A stretch of DNA of 64,000 bases, taken from the NCBI RefSeq assembly GCF_900236475.1, contig NZ_LT963352.1:5646001-5710000 (forward strand), in the 5' to 3' direction. Source of the DNA: Streptomyces chartreusis NRRL 3882. GTDB taxonomy: Bacteria > Actinomycetota > Actinomycetes > Streptomycetales > Streptomycetaceae. Shown one piece after another: positions 57,950-64,000 of the stretch; within the stretch, counting starts at the first letter, position 1; every line of letters begins with the position of its first letter. Both the position numbers and the translations under genes were made by a program. The notes beneath the pieces are model-generated. The model did no database searches. It worked only from the letters and a program-made list of their open reading frames with translations, and was not told where the DNA came from.

Positions 57950-58876
57950 TCAGCCCTTGACGGCGCCCTGCATGATGCCGCCCACGATCTGCTTGCCGAA
58001 GATCGCGAAGACCAGCAGCAGCGGCAGCGTGCCCAGCAGCGCGCCCGCCATGATCAGGGACTGGTCGGGCGTGTAGCCGCGGCCCAGGCCCGCGACCGCG
58101 ACCTGCACGGTCGGGTTGCCCATCTGGGTCAGCACCAGGAACGGCCACATGAAGTCGTTCCACGTCTGCACGAACGTCAGCATCCCGAGCACGGCCATCG
58201 CCGGCCGGGCAGCCGGGAACACCACGTGCCAGACCACGCGCCAGCTGCTCGCCCCGTCGACCCGGGCGGCCTCGATGATCTCGTCCGGCAGCGCCTGGAT
58301 CAGGTACTGCCGCATGAAGAACACACCGAACGCGCTGACCAGCGAGGGGAAGATCACCGCCTGCAACTGGTCCGTCCAGTCGAGCTTGGCGACCATCATG
58401 TACAGCGGGATCACGCTCAGCTGCGGCGGCACCATCATCGTGCCGATCACGATCAGCATCAGCGCGCCCCGGCCCCTGAACCGCAGCTTGGCGAAGGCGA
58501 AACCGGCGATCGTCGACAGGAAGACGACGACCAGCGCCGAAACACCCGCCACGATCGTGGTGTTGAAGAACGCCTCACCCAGATTGGCTTCATTCCAGGC
58601 GATCTCCAGCTTGTCGAACAGGCCGGAGCCGAACCAGAACGGCGGCGGCGTCTGCGCGAGCCGCTGGTTGTCACGGGAGGCGGCGATCGCCGTCCACACC
58701 AGCGGGAAGAGCGAGACGATGGTGAACACGATGAGGATCGCGTAGGCGATCGGACCGCCGTGCAGCTGCCCGCCGGCCCGTGCCGACTTCGGCAGACGCG
58801 GGCGTTTGGACTCTTTCGCGGGCGCACCGGGCGGCGGCGCGTCGGGGGGCGTCACAGTCGTCGTCACGGCCACCAC
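57950..58876 (-). CDS. cebG: CebG, cellobiose ABC transporter permease
   Basis: A 308-residue MalG-type permease with an EAA loop (DEIIEAARVDGASSWRVVW) and end IVGGIMQGAVKG. It partners CebF. The start is one of two adjacent GTG codons (58876 or 58873) after AGGAG. Confidence 0.93.
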   Translation of the reverse strand: MVAVTTTVTPPDAPPPGAPAKESKRPRLPKSARAGGQLHGGPIAYAILIVFTIVSLFPLVWTAIAASRDNQRLAQTPPPFWFGSGLFDKLEIAWNEANLGEAFFNTTIVAGVSALVVVFLSTIAGFAFAKLRFRGRGALMLIVIGTMMVPPQLSVIPLYMMVAKLDWTDQLQAVIFPSLVSAFGVFFMRQYLIQALPDEIIEAARVDGASSWRVVWHVVFPAARPAMAVLGMLTFVQTWNDFMWPFLVLTQMGNPTVQVAVAGLGRGYTPDQSLIMAGALLGTLPLLLVFAIFGKQIVGGIMQGAVKG

Positions 58877-58879
58877 TCC

Positions 58880-59902
58880 TTAACTACTGGCGCGCAGCCG
58901 GCGCGAGATGACGTAGTTGACGACCCCGATGACGATCAGGATCAGGAACATCGTCCAGGCGATCGCCGAGGCACGGCCCAGGTGCTGGGCGACCCAGCCC
59001 TGCTCGTACAGATACAGACCGAGCGTCTGGAACTGGTGCTCCGCGCCGCCGGACGTGCCCTTGTTGGCGTCGAAGAGCAGCGGCTCGCCGAAGACCTGGC
59101 TCGCGCCGATCGTCGACACGACACACGTGAACAGGATCGTCGGTCGCAGTGCCGGCAGCGTCACGTGGATGAACTGCTGCCAGCGGTTGGCCCCGTCCAG
59201 CGCCGCCGACTCGTACAGGTCCTGCGGGATCGCCTGCATCGCGGCCAGGTAGATCAGCGCGTTGTAGCCGGTCCAGCGCCAGATGATGATCGACGAGACG
59301 GCGATCTGCGAGGGCCACTTGTCGTTCTGCCAGTCGACCGGGTTGATGCCGACCATGTCGAGCGCCCAGTTGATCATGCCGTAGTCACGGCCGAAGAGCA
59401 GCACGAACACCAGCGAGGCGGCGGCGATCGACGTCGCGTACGGCGCGAGCATCACGACCCGGAAGAAGGTCGAGGCCCGCAGCTTGTAGTTGAGGATGTG
59501 GGCGATGCCCATCGCCATCAGCAGCTGCGGGACGGTGGAGATGATGCCGATGGTCAGGGTGTTCTTCGCCGCGTTCCAGAAGAACTCGTCGTCGAAGATC
59601 CGGGTGTAGTTGCGCAGCCCGACCCAGTTCATGTCGGTCGGCGCGGTCAGCTCCACCTGGTGCAGCGAGGCCCAGCCCGTGTAGATCAGCGGGAACAGGC
59701 CGAACGCGATGAACAGCAGGAAGAACGGGGAGACGAAGGCGTACGGGCTCCAGCGGATGTCCCGCTGCCAGCGGCGGGACAGCCGGTCCCGGCGCCGGCG
59801 CTCCTTCTCCACGGCCGCGGCGTCCCCGGGCGGGCGGCCCGGGGCCGCGCCCCCCTCCACGGGGGGCGCGGCGGTGTCGTGACGGGTGGCCATACGGGTC
59901 AC
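58880..59902 (-). CDS. cebF: CebF, cellobiose ABC transporter permease
   Basis: A 340-residue MalF-type permease with a long polar N-terminus, six helices and the EAA loop DLYESAALDGANRWQQFIHV. The GTG at 59902 overlaps the cebE stop as GTGA; ATG at 59893 is an alternative. Confidence 0.93.
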   Translation of the reverse strand: MTRMATRHDTAAPPVEGGAAPGRPPGDAAAVEKERRRRDRLSRRWQRDIRWSPYAFVSPFFLLFIAFGLFPLIYTGWASLHQVELTAPTDMNWVGLRNYTRIFDDEFFWNAAKNTLTIGIISTVPQLLMAMGIAHILNYKLRASTFFRVVMLAPYATSIAAASLVFVLLFGRDYGMINWALDMVGINPVDWQNDKWPSQIAVSSIIIWRWTGYNALIYLAAMQAIPQDLYESAALDGANRWQQFIHVTLPALRPTILFTCVVSTIGASQVFGEPLLFDANKGTSGGAEHQFQTLGLYLYEQGWVAQHLGRASAIAWTMFLILIVIGVVNYVISRRLRASS

Positions 59903-61224
59903 TGGTCCAGCTTGTTGTCGATGGTCTTGACCGCGGAGTCCCAGGCCTCCTGGGCGGACTTGCCCTTCGTGGCGAGGATGACGCCGTTGTCCGTCAGGCC
60001 CTGCATGATGATCTGGTCCTTCGGGCCGATCACCTGCTCCGGGGCGGCCTTGGCGGCCTCCGCGAAGACCGGGCCGATCTTCTGGTCACCGGTCATCTCG
60101 TTCGTCGCGCCGGTCACCTCGGGCATGGTGTAGGCGGACGGGGCGCTCGGGAAGCTGGCCTGCACCTTGAACAGCTTCGCCTGCTGCTCCGGCGCGGTCA
60201 GCCAGGTCACGAACTTCTGGGCCTCCTTCACGTGCTTGCCGCTCTTCGGCACGGTGAGGAAGGTGCCGCCCCAGTTGCCGCCCTTGGGCGCGGTGGCCAC
60301 GGCCCACTTGCCGGCGGCCTCGGGCTTGGCGTTGCCCTTGATCGTGCCGAGCATCCACGGCGGGCAGGCGATCGCGGCGAACTTGTTGTTGGCGATCGTG
60401 GAGTTCCAGCCCGGCTGGAACTGCGTCTGCGACTGGACGAGGCCCTTCGCGGCGGCCTCCGCGGTCAGGTTGAAGGCGGCCTTGACGGCCGGGTTGGTCT
60501 TGTAGATGACCTTCCCGGAGGCGTCGTAGAACTTCTCCTTCTCGCTGCCCAGGATGGCCTGGATCAAACCGCCGGGGGAGTCCATGAAGAAGGTGCCCTT
60601 GGGGGCCTTGGACTTGTAGCGCTCACCGACTTCGACGAGCTTGGCCCAGTCACCGGCCCACAGCTTGCCGACCTCGGCCGGGTCGGTGGGCAGACCGGCC
60701 TGCTTGAAGAGGTCCGTGCGGTAACAGATCGCCATCGGGCCGACGTCGGTGCCGAGGCCGATCGTCCTGCCGTCCTTGGTGGTGGCCTGCTGCCACTTCC
60801 AGGGCAGCCACTTGCTCTTGTCGACGCCCGGAGCCTTCGACATGTCCTCGAGCTTGTCGGCCTGGGTCGCCGTGACCTCGGCGATGTTGGCGACTTCGAC
60901 GGCCTGGACGTCCAGCAGACCGCTGTTCGTGGTGAGGTGGTTCAGCAGCGCCGGGTAGTAGTTCTCGTTCCGCTCGACGACGTTCTCGGCGATCTTGATC
61001 TTCGGGTTGAGCTTCTCGTACTCGGCGTAGAGGCCGGCTTCCTTGAAGCCCATGGTGCCGAAGAGCCCCACGGAGATCGTCGTCTTGCCGCCGCCGTCGC
61101 CGGACGAGGAACCGGAACTGTCGTCTCCGCCGTCGTCGGCACAGCCGGCCAGCAGCCCGGCGCCCAGCGATGCGACGGCCGCGACGACCATCGCCTTGCG
61201 GGCGGTTCGGATGCGTGCTCGCAT
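59899..61224 (-). CDS. cebE: CebE, cellobiose/cello-oligosaccharide-binding lipoprotein
   Basis: A 441-residue solute receptor. A lipobox LLAGC (about residue 28) is followed by a Ser/Gly/Asp-rich linker and the SBP fold (SVGLFGTMGFKEAGLYAEYE, then ACPPWMLGTIKGNAKPEAAG). In Streptomyces CebE binds cellobiose and cellotriose. AGGAGG lies just before ATG at 61224. The CebR box is about 120 bases upstream. Confidence 0.95.
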   Translation of the reverse strand: MRARIRTARKAMVVAAVASLGAGLLAGCADDGGDDSSGSSSGDGGGKTTISVGLFGTMGFKEAGLYAEYEKLNPKIKIAENVVERNENYYPALLNHLTTNSGLLDVQAVEVANIAEVTATQADKLEDMSKAPGVDKSKWLPWKWQQATTKDGRTIGLGTDVGPMAICYRTDLFKQAGLPTDPAEVGKLWAGDWAKLVEVGERYKSKAPKGTFFMDSPGGLIQAILGSEKEKFYDASGKVIYKTNPAVKAAFNLTAEAAAKGLVQSQTQFQPGWNSTIANNKFAAIACPPWMLGTIKGNAKPEAAGKWAVATAPKGGNWGGTFLTVPKSGKHVKEAQKFVTWLTAPEQQAKLFKVQASFPSAPSAYTMPEVTGATNEMTGDQKIGPVFAEAAKAAPEQVIGPKDQIIMQGLTDNGVILATKGKSAQEAWDSAVKTIDNKLDQ

Positions 61225-61621
61225 GTCGTCCTCCTGTTGCCCTGACGTGCCGACCCCCCGGCCAACTGCATTGTTGGACCCGTTTTTACTCGCTGCGGCT
61301 CGGGTGGGGAACGTGCGGGTTGTGTATGTGTCAGGTACTGTGGGAGCGCTCCCACCGGTGATGTGTTGAAGGTTCTCCGGTCGGGGCGGGGGTGTCAAGG
61401 GACCGGACAGCGAGAGATGCGTTCAGTTATCGGGCTGTTAACTGGACCCGGGCCGCAGTTTGTCGCGGCCCCGGACGGCGGTATCAGGCCAGTCGAACCT
61501 GCCCCCCGGCCGAAGCGGAAGGCCGGGGGCGGCAGGCCTCGGCAGCGGTCACTCCAGCCGGCGAGCCTGTTAAATTCCAGGCCAGCCGCAGAGTGCGGGT
61601 GTGGACGGGAAGGCGGAGCCC
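61225..61621. other. cebE-cebR intergenic control region
   Basis: These 397 bases hold no gene. They contain the CebR box (61341-61354), the cebE leader and the cebR promoter region, with a TGTTAAAT -10-like element near 61569. No second full CebR box was seen on the cebR side. Confidence 0.6.
61341..61354. promoter_or_regulatory. CebR operator, exact 14-bp palindrome
   Basis: TGGGAGCGCTCCCA is the exact CebR binding palindrome described in Streptomyces. It lies between cebE and cebR, and cellobiose or cellotriose releases CebR from it. Confidence 0.95.
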
Positions 61622-62677
61622 ATGGCAAGCCACGGAGCGCGGGGCCGAAGCGGTGGCCGGCCCACCCTCGAAGAGGTGGCGGCGCGCGCCGGTGTCGGCC
61701 GCGGCACGGTGTCCCGGGTGATCAACGGTTCGCCCCGGGTCAGCGACGCGACCCGTGCGGCCGTCGAGGCGGCGGTCGCCGAGCTCGGCTACGTCCCGAA
61801 CACCGCGGCCCGCGCCCTGGCCGCCAACCGCACGGACGCGATCGCCCTGGTCGTCCCCGAGCCGGAGACCCGGTTCTTCGCGGAGCCGTACTTCTCGGAC
61901 ATGCTGAAGGGTGTCGGGGCGGAGCTGTCCGAGACGCAGATGCAGCTGCTGCTGATCTTCGCGGGCAGCGACCGCGAACGCCGCCGTCTCGCCCAGTACC
62001 TGGCCGCCCACCGGGTGGACGGCGTCCTGCTGGTCTCGGTCCACGCGGACGATCCGCTGCCCGACCTGCTGTCCCAGCTGGACATCCCGGCGGTGATCAG
62101 CGGCCCGCGATCGGCGGGGGAGACGCTGCCGTCGGTCGACTCGGACAACTACGGCGGCGCCCGGCAGGCCGTCGAGCACCTGCTCTCCCGCGGCCGCCGC
62201 CGGGTGGCCCACATCACCGGCCGCCTCGACGTCTACGGCGCCCAGCGCCGCATCGACGGCTACCGCGACGCGCTGAGCGACGCGGGCCACGAGGCCGACG
62301 AGGCGCTGATCGAGCCGGGCGACTTCACGGAGGAGGGCGGCAGCCGTGCCATGGCGGCGCTGCTGGAGCGCCGGCCCGACCTGGACGCGGTCTTCGCCGG
62401 CTCCGACGTCACCGCGGCCGGTGCCCGCCATGCGCTGCGCGAGGCGGGGCGCCGCATCCCCGACGACGTGGCGCTCGTCGGCTACGACGACTCCGCCATC
62501 GCCCGCCACATGGAACCGCCCCTGACCAGCGTCCGCCAGCCCATCGAGGAGATGGGCCGCCGGATGATAGACCTCCTCCTCACGGAGGTCGCCGACCGCC
62601 GCCCCCTGGCGTCCCGGGGGCTGGACCGACGGCAGGTGGTCCTGGCCACGGAGCTGGTGCCCCGGTCGTCGTCGTGA
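61622..62677 (+). CDS. cebR: CebR, LacI-family repressor of cellobiose genes
   Basis: A 351-residue LacI-type repressor. The helix-turn-helix runs RPTLEEVAARAGVGRGTVSRV (about 14-34) with hinge SPRVSDATRAAVEAAV; the sugar-binding domain shows LLVSVHADDPLPDLL, GARQAVEHLLSRG and a C-terminal dimer segment. It represses cebEFG-bglC and cellulase genes until cello-oligosaccharides are present. AAGGCGGAG precedes the ATG; GTG at 61601 is an alternative. The stop overlaps the kinase-like gene. Confidence 0.95.
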   Translation: MASHGARGRSGGRPTLEEVAARAGVGRGTVSRVINGSPRVSDATRAAVEAAVAELGYVPNTAARALAANRTDAIALVVPEPETRFFAEPYFSDMLKGVGAELSETQMQLLLIFAGSDRERRRLAQYLAAHRVDGVLLVSVHADDPLPDLLSQLDIPAVISGPRSAGETLPSVDSDNYGGARQAVEHLLSRGRRRVAHITGRLDVYGAQRRIDGYRDALSDAGHEADEALIEPGDFTEEGGSRAMAALLERRPDLDAVFAGSDVTAAGARHALREAGRRIPDDVALVGYDDSAIARHMEPPLTSVRQPIEEMGRRMIDLLLTEVADRRPLASRGLDRRQVVLATELVPRSSS

Positions 62678-63495
62678 CGCCGCATCCCCTGCTGGAGATC
62701 ACCGAGGTCGCTCGGACCGAGCCGTATCTGCGCACGGTGGGCGAGGTCTTCCGGGCCTTCCGCGACCAGGACTCGGGCTGCGTGTCGTACGGGGTCCGGC
62801 TCGCCGACGGGGAACGCTGGTTCGTGAAGGAGGCGACGACCGACGCCGCCGAGCGGTCGCTGCACCGCGCCTGGGCCTTCCACCGGGCGGTACGGCATCC
62901 GGCGATCGTCCCCCAACTGCACCGGTTCGCCACGGGGGACGGACGTACGGCGGTGGTGCTGCCCTGGCGCCGAGGCGAGTCCCTGTACTCGCCCGCGTCG
63001 CTGCGGCACGCAGGTCCTCTGGCCCGCTTCCAGGACCTCCCCGTCCCCCGGGTGCTGCGGACCATCGGCCATCTCCTGGATGCCCACCTGGCGGTGGAGG
63101 CCGCGGGATTCGTCGCCGTCGACCTCTACGACGGCGCGTTCCTCTACGACTTCGACGCCGGCGAACTCCACCTGATCGACCTGGACGAGTACCGCCCGGG
63201 CCCGTTCGTGCTCCAGGCGGACCGCCTGCCGGGCTCACGGCGCTTCATGGCCCCGGAGGAATGGCAACGCGGCTCGACGATCGACACCCGCACCACCGTG
63301 CACGCCCTGGGCCGCGCCATTCGCCTCCTGCTGAACACGGCCGGCGAGAAGCCCACGTGGCGAGGGACGGCGGCCCAACTGGCGCTCGTGCAACGGGCCA
63401 CGCGCACGGACCCGGCCGAACGCTTCACGAGCGTGGCGGAGCTGACGGCGGCGTGGCGCCGCTCGGCGCACGGAGCCCCGGGCACCGCCGCATGA
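62674..63495 (+). CDS. Serine/threonine kinase-like phosphotransferase
   Basis: A 273-residue kinase-fold protein: GVRLADGERWFVKEATT (lysine strand), VVLPWRRGESLY hinge, VAVDLYDGAFLYD in the catalytic-loop place and LIDLDEYRPG in place of DFG. The HRD-like His is missing, so it may be an atypical or inactive kinase. The GTG overlaps the cebR stop as GTGA, linking it to sugar control. The last 71 bases overlap the convergent Nudix gene. Confidence 0.8.
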   Translation: MTPHPLLEITEVARTEPYLRTVGEVFRAFRDQDSGCVSYGVRLADGERWFVKEATTDAAERSLHRAWAFHRAVRHPAIVPQLHRFATGDGRTAVVLPWRRGESLYSPASLRHAGPLARFQDLPVPRVLRTIGHLLDAHLAVEAAGFVAVDLYDGAFLYDFDAGELHLIDLDEYRPGPFVLQADRLPGSRRFMAPEEWQRGSTIDTRTTVHALGRAIRLLLNTAGEKPTWRGTAAQLALVQRATRTDPAERFTSVAELTAAWRRSAHGAPGTAA

Positions 63496-63955
63496 CGTCC
63501 ACGCCGTCCGGCACGAACGCCCACCGCCGCAGCGCCTCCTGAAGCTCCCGCTCCCCGACCCAGCCGTGCCAGGCGATCTCGGCCGGGTCGGGAGCGAGGG
63601 GCTCGGCGACGACCGCCTCGTGCACGCCCAGCCAGTACGGGCTGATCGCCCCTCGCAACAGGAACTTGAAGACGAACCGCACCTGCACCCGAACCCCCAG
63701 CTCCTCGGCCAGCTCCCGGACCGCGGCCTCCTCGTACGTCTCCCCGACCTCGACGCCCCCGCCGACCAGCCAGTCGTAGTGGCCCGGGAACCGGGACACG
63801 TGCTCCGGCCTCCGGTACACCAGCACCCGTCCCCACGGGTCACGGCAGACCGTGGTCGCGACCCGGTGCAGCCAGCCGTGCCGGATCGCCTCGTCCCGGT
63901 CGACGACCCCGATCACCCTGTCCCGCTCGTCGACCCGCTCCACCGGCTCACCCAT
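63425..63955 (-). CDS. Nudix hydrolase
   Basis: A 176-residue hydrolase with a Nudix box GGGVEVGETYEEAAVRELAE-ELGV at about 65-88. The N-terminal VERVDERDRVIGVVDRDEAIRHGWLHR resembles isopentenyl-diphosphate-isomerase-like and Nudix families that act on nucleoside diphosphates linked to another moiety. The substrate is unknown. Its end overlaps the kinase-like gene by 71 bases. Confidence 0.92.
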   Translation of the reverse strand: MGEPVERVDERDRVIGVVDRDEAIRHGWLHRVATTVCRDPWGRVLVYRRPEHVSRFPGHYDWLVGGGVEVGETYEEAAVRELAEELGVRVQVRFVFKFLLRGAISPYWLGVHEAVVAEPLAPDPAEIAWHGWVGERELQEALRRWAFVPDGVDVMRRCPGLRAPSGATPPSAPPRS

Positions 63956-64000
63956 GGCGTCACGATCGCACAGAGGGACAGTCAGACCCTCGCCTCTGCC

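Overview
This window is high-GC chromosomal DNA from a Streptomyces. The evidence is codon use, many GTG starts, four-base ATGA/GTGA gene overlaps, three tRNA-Lys(CTT) genes, a cslA-glxA pair, a cdgA-type c-di-GMP gene, cebEFG-bglC-cebR and a DasR-type operator. From memory, the order resembles the S. coelicolor SCO2792-SCO2838 region read in reverse; this was not checked by alignment. No insertion sequence, prophage, integrase, CRISPR array or rRNA was seen.

Layout. 1-4.5 kb: an F420-type oxidoreductase fragment, a Gfo/Idh/MocA oxidoreductase coupled to a UPF0303 heme-domain protein, a divergent ROK regulator with an internal 48-bp repeat tract, and a zinc-ribbon/TetR regulator. 4.6-7.9 kb: a cell-surface set (LAXTG sortase substrate, Pro-rich secreted protein, class F sortase) around a NagD-like HAD phosphatase. 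8.2-17.6 kb: the hyphal-tip glycan set, namely a GH6 lipoprotein (cslZ-like), glxA (copper radical oxidase) and cslA (GT2 synthase). A 1403-residue trypsin/nSTAND/WD40 protein lies between the GH6 gene and glxA. 17.9-24.5 kb: a FadR-type regulator, tRNA-Lys, an NlpC/P60 hydrolase, an SPFH protein, a chitin-type LPMO behind a DasR-like site, an acyl-CoA synthetase and a second tRNA-Lys.

24.6-33.3 kb: a catabolic island with an IclR regulator, an Ehu-type amino-acid/ectoine importer, DUF3830, an amidase, a D-2-hydroxyacid dehydrogenase and two maleate-isomerase-family proteins. 33.5-39.6 kb: a luciferase-like oxidoreductase, PAS-GGDEF-EAL (cdgA) with a BldD-type box upstream, a secreted metalloprotease, a third tRNA-Lys and small unknown proteins. 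39.9-44 kb: a tightly coupled three-gene operon encoding an Fe-S RecB/Cas4-like nuclease, an unknown protein and an SF1 helicase; together they resemble a Dna2 enzyme split into three chains. 43.9-51.6 kb: PAP2, a histidine phosphatase, a TPR/HTH regulator, a spermidine-synthase-like protein and a two-component system.

51.8-64 kb: an alpha-galactoside importer with a GH36 alpha-galactosidase, converging on the cellobiose operon cebEFG-bglC. The divergent cebR lies beyond a perfect 14-bp CebR box and is coupled to a kinase-like gene; a Nudix hydrolase closes the window. Neither sugar importer has its own ATPase, so both probably use a shared MsiK-type subunit encoded elsewhere.

The strongest candidates for undescribed biology are the split Dna2-like operon, the trypsin-nSTAND protein inside the tip-glycan locus, and the IclR-controlled amidase/racemase island, whose substrate is probably not simply ectoine.
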